Origin: JAPPLB01 sp965208945
GTDB taxonomy: Bacteria; Acidobacteriota; Terriglobia; Bryobacterales; UBA6623
Assembly: GCA_965208945.1 (NCBI GenBank)
Contig: OZ242366.1
Coordinates: 5,084,001 to 5,148,000 of the forward strand
Direction of reading: 5' to 3'
Length of the DNA: 64,000 bases
Part shown: piece by piece, positions 35,607 through 46,089 of the stretch
Numbering within the stretch: position 1 is the stretch's first letter
How the letters are laid out: each line of letters opens with the position of its first letter
Notes under the pieces: generated by a model
Seen by the model: only the letters and a program-made list of their open reading frames with translations
Database searches by the model: none
What the model was told of the DNA's origin: nothing
Position numbers and translations under genes: made by a program

Positions 35607-38168
35607 TTGAGCCGCCGCGGCTTCACTTGCGGCTCGATGGCCTCGCTCGCCGCCGCCGCTCTTGCTCGTCCCGCTTCGGCACAGCAAGGGGAAACCGTTG
35701 TCGATGACTTCGACCGGCCCGACTCGTTCTATCACGGTGACGGCTGGGAATCGCTGAATCCCGGCTACTGGAAGCTCCAGGACCGAGCGCTTCGCCGGAG
35801 TCTGAGGACCCGCGGCCGCAAGGCCCGCGCCACGGGTTTCCCCTTCCATCGGTTCATGGAGACGGAGTACGAGACGCGGCCCCCATATGGCATGATCTGG
35901 CGGCGTGACTGGCGGCTCACCGGGAACTACCGCATTGTGATGGACGCTACCGTCCGCACCCTGCCGGAAAACGATCCGGAGCCGGGCTACTCCTTGATGG
36001 GTGTCTGCTTCGGCGGACGTACGCTCTACGAAAGCTGGAACGGCGCCGGCAAGCCAGAAGACGCCTGCTGGTACGCGGCTTGGCGCAGTGACGGCGCATT
36101 TGGGGTCTTCAGCCACACTTCGAACGAGACAGTCAAGGTTCAGCCCGGCTCGGCTCGGCAAGCCGGCAAGCCCGAGAGAGGCGAGAGCGTCCGAATCGAG
36201 CTCGAAGTCACTGGCGAGCCTTCAGGGCCGGCCGCCGTAACGGCCCGGCTCGTCCGCAGCGTCGGCGAGACAACCATCCACTGTGCCAATGTCGAACGAG
36301 CAGCCTTTCTCGAAGGCTATTTCGGCCTTGCGGCCCGCGGTGGTCTGGACTTCGAGGTCAACAAGGTCCGGTTGGAACCGGGCGATAATCGTCCCATCAC
36401 CGAGTCCGTCAACGAGCTCCAGGTCTGCTATCCGCTCGGCGACTCGCTCCGCCAGGTCGACGGTCATTGGCGCTGTAAGTTCATCGCGATCTTTCGCCAG
36501 GAAGGCCGCCGGTCCGAAATCCGAATCGCCAATTCCGAAAACCCCGGTTCCGGCTGGGCCGCTGCAAAGGTCGCCGGGCGAGCCGACATCGTAACCAATG
36601 GCTTCCGCCGCGCTACCGCCGTTGTCGACTGCGTCCTGCCGGGCAACCCCGCTGAGACGACCTTTTACTACACCGTGTGGAAAGACGGGACCGACGTTAC
36701 GATCGATCCGCGATCCGGTGCGCGCCAATACGTAGGCCGGCTCCCGCAACTCAAGGCTCCCTACCGCCTCTGCGGCCTGAGCTGCCATGCCATCGTCGGC
36801 CGCAAACCCGGCATGGATCGCACCGAGAAGTTTCAGGAGAACTGGATTCACGACCAACCGCTCCAGGATGCCTACCGATACCTCGATGACTACGGCTTTC
36901 AAGTGATGGTCTGGGAAGACGACATCTGGTACCTCGAGCTTGTTCTCTATACCACCAGCACCGACGACGCCTATAAGATCATCACCACCACGTTGGCCGG
37001 CCCCACGACCCGCCAGCAGATGATGCGCTACTGGAACGTGCTCAATCCTGGGGACCACGACTATGGCATGGACGATGTGAAAGGGCCGGAGCAGATCGCC
37101 GTTAGAACCCGTCACGATCTCGGACAGGACCCCGAATACATGCAGCGCAACTTCGAGATCGTGCAGCATCTGATCACCGGTGACGACAGCCCCTCCGGCA
37201 CGGCGAACCCCAAGCGCTGGCGGCGTTGGAAGATGCCCGGCGGCGACTTCGCTTTGCTGATTGTGGACGCTCGTCTGTGGCGAAGTTCGCAGGACACTCA
37301 TATATGGGCCACTGAAGGCTGGGCCGATCGCGGGCACATCTACGACCGCAAAGATCCTACTCGCTCGTTGCTTGGCGAAGAGCAGTTCGCGTGGCTCCAG
37401 GAGACGGTCCGAACCGAAACCGCATCGTTGATTTGCATAACGGGCCTCAACGGTCTTCACACCGTCTGGCAGCCCTCTGCCGAAGCCGAGCAACGCAACC
37501 GCGTGGCGGCTGACTACGCCGGGTGGGTCAAGGCCGGTTCGGACCGTGTCATCGAACTGCTCAGCTCCCGGGAAGGCATTGTTTCCGTGTATGGCGATGT
37601 TCACATCGGGTCCATTCTGAAAAACCGTGAGGCGAGGCTCTATGAGTGCTCGTTCGGTCCCATCGGGCGGACCGGCGGACGACGCGTGAAAGATGGTTTC
37701 GGCCGCCTCATGAAGGATTACGACGGCCGCGAAATCGACTTCATCGCGCTGTTCCAGCAAGACTACGAAAGCCCCGGCCTGAAGCCGCAAACAACGCCTG
37801 GCTATTGGAACTTTCTCGAGATGGTGTTCGATTCCGCGCGCCGGGAGCCGCGTATCGCACTCCGCGTTCGGCGGCTCAACGACCCCGTAGCACACTCGCC
37901 GCGCGGCGGCGGCTCGGTGGATATCAGCGCATCGGGCACCGGGCGTTTACACTCATGCCGCCTCCCTGAAATCCGCACCCTGCCTCTCGCCGATGTGCGC
38001 TTCACCATGTTGGATGGCCGTCCCATTCGCGGTGTGCGGAGTCAGGCTGACGGCACGGTGCCGCTGTCGGGTCTGGTCGACGTTCCGCCGGAAACCGAAG
38101 TTCTGATGACGGCCCACGCGTCCGGCAAGGTCGAGGCTCGGGCGATTCGGACCGCGCCTCTTGGCTGA
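35607..38168 (+). CDS. Tat-exported PhoD-like metallophosphatase-related protein
   Basis: The protein of about 853 residues carries a twin-arginine signal right at its start (SRRGFTCGSMASLAAAALA). A jelly-roll-like N-terminal half (FDRPDSFYHGDGWESLNPGYW) leads into a PhoD-related phosphatase region. There NPGDHDYGMDDVKG recalls the WDDHDYG motif and VYGDVHIGS the GDxH motif, while VMVWEDDIWYLE and CITGLNGLHTVW surround the presumed active site. Because the motifs are degenerate, activity is uncertain. The TTG at 35607 was chosen: AGGAG lies 9 nt upstream and the Tat motif becomes N-terminal. An ATG at 35550 is an alternative. It would act in the periplasm. Confidence 0.72.
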   Translation: MSRRGFTCGSMASLAAAALARPASAQQGETVVDDFDRPDSFYHGDGWESLNPGYWKLQDRALRRSLRTRGRKARATGFPFHRFMETEYETRPPYGMIWRRDWRLTGNYRIVMDATVRTLPENDPEPGYSLMGVCFGGRTLYESWNGAGKPEDACWYAAWRSDGAFGVFSHTSNETVKVQPGSARQAGKPERGESVRIELEVTGEPSGPAAVTARLVRSVGETTIHCANVERAAFLEGYFGLAARGGLDFEVNKVRLEPGDNRPITESVNELQVCYPLGDSLRQVDGHWRCKFIAIFRQEGRRSEIRIANSENPGSGWAAAKVAGRADIVTNGFRRATAVVDCVLPGNPAETTFYYTVWKDGTDVTIDPRSGARQYVGRLPQLKAPYRLCGLSCHAIVGRKPGMDRTEKFQENWIHDQPLQDAYRYLDDYGFQVMVWEDDIWYLELVLYTTSTDDAYKIITTTLAGPTTRQQMMRYWNVLNPGDHDYGMDDVKGPEQIAVRTRHDLGQDPEYMQRNFEIVQHLITGDDSPSGTANPKRWRRWKMPGGDFALLIVDARLWRSSQDTHIWATEGWADRGHIYDRKDPTRSLLGEEQFAWLQETVRTETASLICITGLNGLHTVWQPSAEAEQRNRVAADYAGWVKAGSDRVIELLSSREGIVSVYGDVHIGSILKNREARLYECSFGPIGRTGGRRVKDGFGRLMKDYDGREIDFIALFQQDYESPGLKPQTTPGYWNFLEMVFDSARREPRIALRVRRLNDPVAHSPRGGGSVDISASGTGRLHSCRLPEIRTLPLADVRFTMLDGRPIRGVRSQADGTVPLSGLVDVPPETEVLMTAHASGKVEARAIRTAPLG

Positions 38169-38240
38169 GACTCATGCCCAGGTAGAATCTCGACTTTCCG
38201 TAAGAGCGAAAGCCTCGATCGCCGCAGGAGCATTCCATCT

Positions 38241-38717
38241 ATGACAGTTCGCTGCCTTCCTGTCCTCACCCTGATATTGCTTTCCGGGTGCGGCTCTACA
38301 CCCTCCGGCCACCCGTCCGGCTCGTTTGACGAAGCCCGCATCCGTGAAGCCATAGACCGCGCGGTCGGCGCATTTGGAACCTCCGACATTGATACGCTGG
38401 TCGCCCTTCGCACCGAAGACTCCGTCGTTCTCAAACCGGGCGCCGAGCCCCTCCTCGGCAAAGAAGCTCGCCGCGACTCACTGCTGGATGTCTTTGATCG
38501 GTTCGATGTCGATGAGACCCGAACCGTCGAAGAAATCGATCTGGTGGGTGACCGCGCCATCGTCTGGGGAACCTATGCCGTCACCTTGACACCCAAGGAC
38601 GGCTCCGCGTCTACCAACGAATCCGGCAACTACATCGACATCCTTCACCGGCAGGCCGACGGCTCCTGGCTCTTTGCTCGTACGATTTGGAACGCCGCAT
38701 CGGTGAATGGACCCTGA
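38241..38717 (+). CDS. SnoaL/DUF4440-like lipoprotein
   Basis: The 158-residue protein has a lipoprotein signal with lipobox LSGC (Cys17), then a nuclear transport factor 2-like fold. Support comes from IREAIDRAVGAFGTSDIDTLVALRTEDSVVLKPGAEPLLGKEA, followed by beta strands (DRAIVWGTYAVTLTP) and a C-terminal RQADGSWLFARTIWN. This is the usual pattern of DUF4440/SnoaL-like proteins, which often bind small molecules. It would be anchored in the periplasmic face of a membrane. It stands alone between the phosphatase-like gene and MITE copy F. Confidence 0.85.
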   Translation: MTVRCLPVLTLILLSGCGSTPSGHPSGSFDEARIREAIDRAVGAFGTSDIDTLVALRTEDSVVLKPGAEPLLGKEARRDSLLDVFDRFDVDETRTVEEIDLVGDRAIVWGTYAVTLTPKDGSASTNESGNYIDILHRQADGSWLFARTIWNAASVNGP

Positions 38718-38761
38718 TGCCCCGTCTGATAGAGTGGGTTAGGTTACACACAAGTCATCCC

Positions 38762-38942
38762 TGGCCTGCTTTTCTCACCCGGTGACGGTCCGCAGTAATG
38801 GAAAGGAATGTCAGGACGAGGCATGAGCAGATCGTCGCGCTAAGGCGTACTTGACGGTATATTGAACGCGGCAGTCAGGCACAGTGAAGTCATGGCGGTC
38901 TGATCGCGTGCTTCTTCCATCGGGTGGTGAGAAAGCAGGCTC
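38762..38942 (+). mobile_element. MITE-like TIR element, diverged copy F (about 181 bp)
   Basis: The left end TGGCCTGCTTTTCTCACCC and right end GGTGGTGAGAAAGCAGGCTC are recognisable but mutated versions of the family termini. Inside, TCAGGACGAGGC, AGGCGTACTTGA and GAAGTCATGGCGG are shared with copy B in the same order. It ends 8 bp before the start of hemQ, so it probably carries part of that gene's leader. Confidence 0.7.
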
Positions 38943-38950
38943 GAAAGAAC

Positions 38951-39877
38951 ATGAGTGCCCCGAACGCCGGCGGTCCGCCGCCGCCCAACGCCCGCAACGC
39001 TCCCTCACCGGTGCCCGCTGTTCCGTTGACTTTGGACGGGTCGAGCGTGCTTCATCAGATGTTCCGTATCCGCTGGAGCGCTTGGCGCTCCCTGACGCCG
39101 GAAAAGCGTCAGTGGATCACAGAAGAAGCGGCAGCAGTTCTTGAGCCCCTCGAATTACACCCCGAGGGAGGCACGGCGCTGTTCTCGCAACTGGGCCACA
39201 AGGGAGACCTGATGATCGTCCACTTCCGCCGGTCGTTCGAAGGCTTGAACGAAGTCGAGCTGGCTCTCTCCCAGCTCAGGCTAAGCGACTACCTGGAAGC
39301 GACGGCCTCCTATGTCTCGGTCGTGGAACTCGGCCTGTATGCCTCTTCTGTCCAACTCTACGAAGAGTTGCAAAAAAGAGGGATCGAGCCTGAGAGTGAT
39401 GAATGGAAGCAGGCTGAGTCCGAGAAGATCGAGGAGCAGCGCCAGGCAATGGCGCCTCGGCTCTGGCCCGGCATTCCTCCTCACAAGTATCTTTGCTTCT
39501 ATCCGATGGACAAGAAACGAGGCGACGCCCACAACTGGTATTCGGAACCGATCGGCGACCGGGCACGCATGATGCGCGATCACGGCCTCATTGGACGCCG
39601 CTACGCCGGCAAGGTAAAGCAGATCATTTCCGGGTCCATCGGATTTGACGATTGGGAATGGGGCGTCGATCTTTTCGCCAATGATCCGCTTGTTTTCAAG
39701 AAGCTCATCTACGAGATGCGTTTCGACGAGGCAAGCGCTCTATACGCCTTGTTTGGTAAGTTCTACATTGGATTGCGTCTGCCCGTCTCGCAAATGGAGC
39801 GGTTCCTGGACGGCAAGGTGCCCGAATATGAAGCTCCCGCCGAAACCGCGCATCCCGGAGCACGCCCGCCTGCCTGA
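38951..39877 (+). CDS. hemQ: Coproheme decarboxylase HemQ/ChdC
   Basis: This haem enzyme, of 308 residues, belongs to the chlorite dismutase superfamily. It oxidatively decarboxylates coproheme III to haem b in the coproporphyrin-dependent pathway. The N-terminus is a Pro/Ala-rich tail. The core holds CFYPMDKKRGDAHNWY, whose Tyr (residue 184) corresponds to the catalytic Tyr. The proximal His is in HGLIGRRYAGKVKQIISGS (His211), followed by DDWEWGVDLFANDPLVFKKL and YEMRFDEASALYALFGKFY. All key residues are present. The ATG at 38951 has only a weak ribosome site. The leader includes the end of MITE copy F. Confidence 0.94.
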   Translation: MSAPNAGGPPPPNARNAPSPVPAVPLTLDGSSVLHQMFRIRWSAWRSLTPEKRQWITEEAAAVLEPLELHPEGGTALFSQLGHKGDLMIVHFRRSFEGLNEVELALSQLRLSDYLEATASYVSVVELGLYASSVQLYEELQKRGIEPESDEWKQAESEKIEEQRQAMAPRLWPGIPPHKYLCFYPMDKKRGDAHNWYSEPIGDRARMMRDHGLIGRRYAGKVKQIISGSIGFDDWEWGVDLFANDPLVFKKLIYEMRFDEASALYALFGKFYIGLRLPVSQMERFLDGKVPEYEAPAETAHPGARPPA

Positions 39878-39935
39878 GGCCTGTGGTAATCGTGCCTGCG
39901 TGCATTTGAGAAGCCTCTTGAGGAGGTGAGTCCGT

Positions 39936-40850
39936 ATGTCTGCGAATCGGAATACAGTCGATCGCCGCGGCACACGCGAACAAGCGCGGTCGCTCGCGCG
40001 GTCGGCCGGCATCAGTGTCTGGCTGGCGATGCTGTCGGTTCTTGTAGCCGTCGCGGTCGGTGGATACTCGTTGTACGCCGTTCACATGTCGTCCCGGCAG
40101 TTGGAGGAAACGGAGCAGCAACTGCGAGTCGCCGGACGACGCGTTCAAGAGGCGGAGGAATCGGCCCGTCACGCACGCGAACTGGCTGCCCTGGCGCAGC
40201 AGCATGCAGAAGCCGCTGCCGGAAAAGCTCGGGATGCGGGCGGCCTGGCGATGCAGGCTCGCAATAAAGCCACCTCGGCCGAACAATGGGCGCAACGCTT
40301 GCGCGAACGCGCCGAAAGCGCTGACCGGGAAGCGATCGAAGCCGGTCGGCGTCTCACTGACGGCCTTGCCCGCATGGTGCGTTTGGAAGAGGATCTCCGC
40401 GAGGCGGAGTCGCAACTCGCCCATGCCATGGATCGCCTCGCCGCTTCGGAGCGTCAGGCCGAACAGGCAGCCGGCGATGCGCAATTCGCGCGTGAGGAAT
40501 TGGCCACGGCCGAGGCGCGAGCCCAGGGAGTGGAGCAACGTTACCGGCACTTGGAGGCACGTCTTACCGAGGCGCTGAATACGGCGCGTTCAGCCGTACG
40601 CCACGCTCGGCAACAACAACAGCTATCCAACCGCAATCAAGCGAATGCCGAAGCGGCCTTGGGACACGCCTTTCGCCGCATCGGTATCGTGCCGGAAAGA
40701 AACTCTTCATCGAATCAAACGACTCCCGACCTGCACGACTACCGTAACTTGGAAAAGCGCGCCCAAAGCGCGCGCGCTGAGGCCGGGCGCGCTTTGAATC
40801 GCGCTCAGGCCGTTCTAGACGACTTGGCTCTTTCCACCACGTCGCAATAG
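39936..40850 (+). CDS. Membrane-anchored coiled-coil protein
   Basis: The 304-residue protein has a short basic cytoplasmic tail, one transmembrane helix (WLAMLSVLVAVAVGGYSLYAV, residues about 29-49) and then a long Ala/Glu/Arg/Gln-rich coiled coil to about residue 235. A more polar tail follows (PERNSSSNQTTPDLHDYRNLE). GGAGG lies 12 nt before the ATG. No family is recognised; length and shape suggest an envelope tether or spacer. It lies between hemQ and the MeaB-like gene on the same strand, but the function need not relate to haem. Confidence 0.75.
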   Translation: MSANRNTVDRRGTREQARSLARSAGISVWLAMLSVLVAVAVGGYSLYAVHMSSRQLEETEQQLRVAGRRVQEAEESARHARELAALAQQHAEAAAGKARDAGGLAMQARNKATSAEQWAQRLRERAESADREAIEAGRRLTDGLARMVRLEEDLREAESQLAHAMDRLAASERQAEQAAGDAQFAREELATAEARAQGVEQRYRHLEARLTEALNTARSAVRHARQQQQLSNRNQANAEAALGHAFRRIGIVPERNSSSNQTTPDLHDYRNLEKRAQSARAEAGRALNRAQAVLDDLALSTTSQ

Positions 40851-40866
40851 CAGACTTCCTGCTGCG

Positions 40867-41823
40867 ATGGACGTTCCCCTCTGGATTGAAAGGATCAAGG
40901 GTGGTGACCTGCGCTTTCTCGCACGGGCCTTGAGCGAAATCGAGAATCGCGGGCCGCGGAAACACTCCTTGTTGGAGGCGCTGTTTCCACACATGCGAAA
41001 GGCTTGTACCATCGGTGTCACTGGAGCGCCGGGGTCCGGCAAGAGTACCGTCGTGGACGCCCTGGCTGCATGCTTTCGCAAACAGGACAAACGGGTTGCC
41101 ATTCTGGCGATCGACCCCACGAGTCCGTTCACCGGAGGGTCAATTCTCGGTGACCGCATCCGGATGCAATCCCATGAGGCGGATGACGGCGTCTACATCC
41201 GTTCGATGGCCACCCGTGGTTCGCTCGGGGGACTCGCTCCGGCAGCGGCGGATGTGCTGGTCGCTCTCGATGCCGCAGGCTTCGAAGTCATTCTGATCGA
41301 GACCGTCGGAGTCGGCCAGGCGGAGGTCGACGTGGTTCAGCTCGCGTCGACGGTGGCGCTGCTCCTTAATCCGTCCAGCGGCAGCGATGTGCAGACCATG
41401 AAAGCCGGCATCATGGAAATCGCTGACGTTTTTGTGATCAACAAAGCGGATCTTGACGGTGCGGACCGTCTCGAGTCTGAATTGCGTGCGATGCTTTCTC
41501 TCATACCTGAATCGCAGGAAAAAGAGCCGCCCATCGTTCGCACGGTAGCCACGCAAGGGACTGGCATTGAGGAACTGGCGGCTTTGCTCACGACGGCGCC
41601 CTTGTCCGTTGAACGGCCCGCGGACTACTGGGAGCGTCGTCTCATCGAGATGGTGCGCGAGCGCTTGATGGATACGGTTCTCGAGAAAGCCCTGCCTGCC
41701 GGGCGCTTGAGCGAAGCTGCGCAACAGATCGCCGCTCGCCGGCTCAACCCCTTCTCGTTCGCGGGCGAATTGACCCGCGGCCTGTTGTCCGATTCGTTGC
41801 TCAATCGGCCAAAGGCAGATTGA
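40867..41823 (+). CDS. meaB: MeaB/ArgK-family G-protein chaperone
   Basis: The 318-residue GTPase should assist adenosylcobalamin loading or protection of an acyl-CoA mutase (methylmalonyl-CoA mutase type). Motifs: P-loop GAPGSGKST at residues 53-61, AIDPTSPFTGGSILGDRIRM, SMATRGSLGG, IETVGVGQAEVDV and the base-binding NKADL. The order and spacing match the SIMIBI-class MeaB family. No mutase gene lies in the window, so the client is unknown. The gene ends 23 bp inside the convergent oxidoreductase gene. Confidence 0.92.
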   Translation: MDVPLWIERIKGGDLRFLARALSEIENRGPRKHSLLEALFPHMRKACTIGVTGAPGSGKSTVVDALAACFRKQDKRVAILAIDPTSPFTGGSILGDRIRMQSHEADDGVYIRSMATRGSLGGLAPAAADVLVALDAAGFEVILIETVGVGQAEVDVVQLASTVALLLNPSSGSDVQTMKAGIMEIADVFVINKADLDGADRLESELRAMLSLIPESQEKEPPIVRTVATQGTGIEELAALLTTAPLSVERPADYWERRLIEMVRERLMDTVLEKALPAGRLSEAAQQIAARRLNPFSFAGELTRGLLSDSLLNRPKAD

Positions 41824-42844
41824 CGGACGAGCCGCGCTCCACCGACCGAAAAACGGCCTCCGTGAATTCCATGTATTTCACGCCTTCGGCGAATGTGGTC
41901 CAGGCGGGTGTGCCGGTCTTGATGAGGTGGATGAAGTCTTGCTCGACAGTCCATTCCTTGACTTCGTCATCGGGAACGGGAATCTCGACGAGACCATCCG
42001 CCCCCGCTTGCGCGCCGAGGATCGTGTCGCTGTTGAGGTTGTAGATCAACGTTCCCTTGCTGCCGTAGGCCTCGATTTGCGGTTCGACTCCGAAGCGGGC
42101 AACGCCGGAAAACAGGAACGCGGCGAGAGCGCCGCTTTCCATTTCGCCGGTAACGTAGACGGTGTCAGGCCGCTCCACCGGCCCGCTTCCCTGCCCGGAG
42201 GCAAGCGTCCGGTCCCGCGTGAACGTCCGGGCTTGTGCCGAAACGGTCTTCATATAGCCATACCAGCGTTGAACGGTCTCGACGACAATGCCCATGGCCA
42301 GTGCGTTCAGGCCCGAATACCGTGCAACCTGCCGCCAGTGGAGAGGCCTCGCGGCATCAGCGATATCACCACCGAGAAACCGAGTGTGGATGTTGCGGAC
42401 CTCGCCGAGATAGCCGTCGTCAATGAGGCGCTTCATGACATTGTGCCCCTTGAATCCAAATAGGGACGGATAAATCTGTGTCGCAAGACCCGTCTCCTGT
42501 GCTTTCGCGTACATCGCTTTCGCCTCGCGAAGGTTCATCGCCATGCGGGCTTGCACGAACGTGTGCTTGCCGCGATCGAGTGATTCCAGCACAAACGGGC
42601 AGTGTTTGTAGGGCCAGGTGCCGATCATTACGGCGTCGATATCAGCCCTTGCCATCAGGGCGTGCGGATCGGTTGTGATGTCCGGATCAAGACCGAATTC
42701 GTCCGCGATGGCAGCGGCGCTCTCTGCGGAGCGGTTGCAGATGGCAACGACCTTGGCGTCGTCTATCTTCGCCAATTCGGGGAAATGACGAAGGCGAAAG
42801 ATCTCGCCAGCGCCTATGATGCCGATGCGTATGGGATTGCTCAT
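41801..42844 (-). CDS. Gfo/Idh/MocA-family oxidoreductase
   Basis: The 347-residue protein has an N-terminal Rossmann domain (IGIIGAGEIFRLRHFPEL, then ICNRSAESAAAIADEFG) and a C-terminal alpha/beta domain for substrate. In most relatives an EKP motif follows the second strand; here it reads VQARMAMNLREA, typical of one subfamily. It should oxidise or reduce a sugar-like substrate with NAD(P). The ATG at 42842-42844 has GGAGAG upstream. A longer frame to 43213 was rejected, since it would run through DNA unlike the family. The end overlaps the meaB-like gene by 23 bp tail to tail. Confidence 0.88.
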   Translation of the reverse strand: MSNPIRIGIIGAGEIFRLRHFPELAKIDDAKVVAICNRSAESAAAIADEFGLDPDITTDPHALMARADIDAVMIGTWPYKHCPFVLESLDRGKHTFVQARMAMNLREAKAMYAKAQETGLATQIYPSLFGFKGHNVMKRLIDDGYLGEVRNIHTRFLGGDIADAARPLHWRQVARYSGLNALAMGIVVETVQRWYGYMKTVSAQARTFTRDRTLASGQGSGPVERPDTVYVTGEMESGALAAFLFSGVARFGVEPQIEAYGSKGTLIYNLNSDTILGAQAGADGLVEIPVPDDEVKEWTVEQDFIHLIKTGTPAWTTFAEGVKYMEFTEAVFRSVERGSSVNLPLAD

Positions 42845-43103
42845 GAGTTTCTCTCCGTTGGCTAGGTGATAAAAGTCCCGTGGAAGGCGCGGCGTGAGGA
42901 GGACGGCGCTCCCGGTGATCTCCTCCGACGAACGACCAACCGTTACTCCATCGGCCACCGGCGCGTAACGCCGCCTGCGTGACTTTTGCCACGGACTGCA
43001 AGGGCGTGGCCGCCGCGCCCACGCCCATCCGATGAGTATAAGCGTGATGCGTCCCTGTCCGCGAAGGACCACCAAGGCCGGGGTGCGATAATACCTGATT
43101 CCC
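42845..43103. other. Divergent gap between oxidoreductase and purM
   Basis: This is 259 bp of GC-rich DNA between divergent genes. I see no repeat, hairpin with a T-run or convincing promoter pair. Confidence 0.4.
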
Positions 43104-44140
<1,037 letters not shown>

Positions 44141-44144
<4 letters not shown>

Positions 44145-44743
44145 AGAAGCTTGGCATCCTCCTTTCCGGGCGCGGATCGAACTTTCAGGCAATCGCCAGG
44201 AACGTGCAAGCGGGAAAAATCCCGGCGGAGATTGCAGTCGTCATCAGCAACAGGGCGGACGCACAGGGACTCGAAACGGCTCGTGCGATGGGACTCGAGG
44301 CCGTTTGCATCCCGTCCAAGGGCCTCAAGCGTGAAGAATACGACCGCCGGGTAGTCGCTTTGCTCAAGCAGAAACAGGTTGATCTGGTCTGCCTGGCGGG
44401 TTTCATGCGCCTGCTCAGTGCCTGGTTCGTCGAGCAGTTTCCGAATCGCATCCTCAACATCCATCCGGCGCTGTTGCCTTCGTTTCCCGGGCTTGACGGG
44501 CAGCAGCAGGCCCTGGAGCACGGCGTCAAGTTCAGCGGCTGCACGGTTCACTTCGTAGACGCCGGCCTGGACTCGGGGCCCATCGTCGCTCAGGCTGTCG
44601 TACCCGTCAACGACGATGACACTCTCGCGGCGCTCTCAGCGCGCATTCTTTCCCAGGAGCATCGACTCTATACCGAAGCGATTAACATTGTATTGAGCGG
44701 CAAGTTCCGTATCGCGGGCCGCCGGGTCATGAGGACTTGGTAG
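44141..44743 (+). CDS. purN: Phosphoribosylglycinamide formyltransferase
   Basis: The 200-residue folate-dependent enzyme formylates GAR in purine synthesis. Typical motifs: LLSGRGSNFQAIARN at the start, LAGFMRLLSAWFVEQF, NIHPALLPSFPGLDGQQQAL with the catalytic Asn-His region, and TVHFVDAGLDSGPIVAQ. It overlaps purM by 4 bp (ATGA), so translation is coupled and the two steps of the pathway are expressed together. Confidence 0.97.
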
Positions 44744-44861
44744 CGGCCTCAACGGAACAACGCGCTCGGGGGGATTCCAGGGACGGGCCGACATGGCGCC
44801 AAGAGCACGTTGCTAACGCCGAGCTGCTCGACATGCCCGTCCGAACGCCTCCTCCCCATCC

Positions 44862-46079
44862 ATGACCATCGACCAACAACTGGAATATCTGCGCAGGGGC
44901 TTCGTCGAGATCATCCCCGAAGACGGACTGGAGCAGCGCCTCGTCGCCGCCCGCAAGGAAGGAAGGCCGTTGCGGGTAAAGGCCGGTTTCGACCCCACCG
45001 CGCCTGATATCCATCTCGGTCACACGGTTGTCATTCGCAAGCTCCGGCACTTTCAGGAATGCGGACATACCGTGATCTTCGTAGTCGGCGCAGCGACTGC
45101 GCTGATCGGCGACCCTTCCGGCCGCGGCGTTACAAGGCCGCCCCTGACGCGCGAGGAAGTCGAAGCGAACGCCGAGACGTACAAGCAACAGGCGTTCAAG
45201 ATTCTCGATCCCCAAAAAACCGAGTTGCGCTTCAACAACGAGTGGCTCATGCCGTTGCGCTACGAAGACCTGATGCGGCTGGCTTCGCGTTACACCGTTG
45301 CCCGTATGCTCGAACGGGACGACTTCAGCAAGCGCTACCACGCCGGCCGGCCCATCAGTATCCACGAACTCCTGTACCCGCTCGTCCAGGCCTACGACTC
45401 CGTGGCGATCCAGGCGGATGTGGAGCTGGGCGGGACGGATCAGAAATTCAATCTTCTCGTCGGCCGCGAAATCCAACGCGACTATGGACAGGCGCCCCAG
45501 GTCATCGCCACGACGCCGTTGCTCGAAGGTCTGGATGGCGCCCAAAAGATGTCGAAGTCGCTCGGCAATTACATCGGAGTCACCGAACCGCCCGAGGTGA
45601 TGTATCGCAAGGTCATGCAGATCAGCGACGAGCTGATGTTCCGCTACTACGAATTGTTGACCGGGATGAGCATGCCGGAAATCGACTCGCTCAAGGCGAA
45701 CATTGCATCTGGCTCCCGGCACCCGATGCAGGCGAAGCGCGATCTCGCCTTGCGCATCGTCTCCGACTATCATTCACTTGAAGATGCCGAGCGGGCCGCT
45801 GCCGTGTTCCGCAAGGTCGTGCAGGAACGCCAGGCTCCCGACGACATGCCGGTTCACGACTTGCCGGCGACGATCCATGGCGATTCCGTGATCCGCATCG
45901 ACAAGCTTCTCCGTGCGGTCGGACTTTGCAGCTCCGGCGCCGAGGCGAATCGTAAACTGAAGGAAGGCGCGGTCTCCATCAATGGAAAGAAGCACCGGGC
46001 CATGAGCTTCGAGGTCGCGGACGGCCTGAGCGAGCTGACGATGCAAGTCGGCAAGAAGTGGGCTCGCGTTAAGCTCTAG
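44862..46079 (+). CDS. tyrS: Tyrosyl-tRNA synthetase
   Basis: The 405-residue class I aminoacyl-tRNA synthetase charges tRNA-Tyr. The HIGH motif is HLGHTVV (residues 51-57), the KMSKS loop is AQKMSKSLG near residue 229, and VELGGTDQKFNLLVGR helps recognise tyrosine and ATP. A C-terminal S4 RNA-binding domain is evident in IRIDKLLRAVGLCSSGAEANRKLKEGAVSING. It resembles the shorter (TyrZ-like) branch. There is no clear ribosome site before the ATG. It precedes the TauE gene by 10 bp. Confidence 0.96.
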   Translation: MTIDQQLEYLRRGFVEIIPEDGLEQRLVAARKEGRPLRVKAGFDPTAPDIHLGHTVVIRKLRHFQECGHTVIFVVGAATALIGDPSGRGVTRPPLTREEVEANAETYKQQAFKILDPQKTELRFNNEWLMPLRYEDLMRLASRYTVARMLERDDFSKRYHAGRPISIHELLYPLVQAYDSVAIQADVELGGTDQKFNLLVGREIQRDYGQAPQVIATTPLLEGLDGAQKMSKSLGNYIGVTEPPEVMYRKVMQISDELMFRYYELLTGMSMPEIDSLKANIASGSRHPMQAKRDLALRIVSDYHSLEDAERAAAVFRKVVQERQAPDDMPVHDLPATIHGDSVIRIDKLLRAVGLCSSGAEANRKLKEGAVSINGKKHRAMSFEVADGLSELTMQVGKKWARVKL

Positions 46080-46089
46080 AAAGTCGCTG

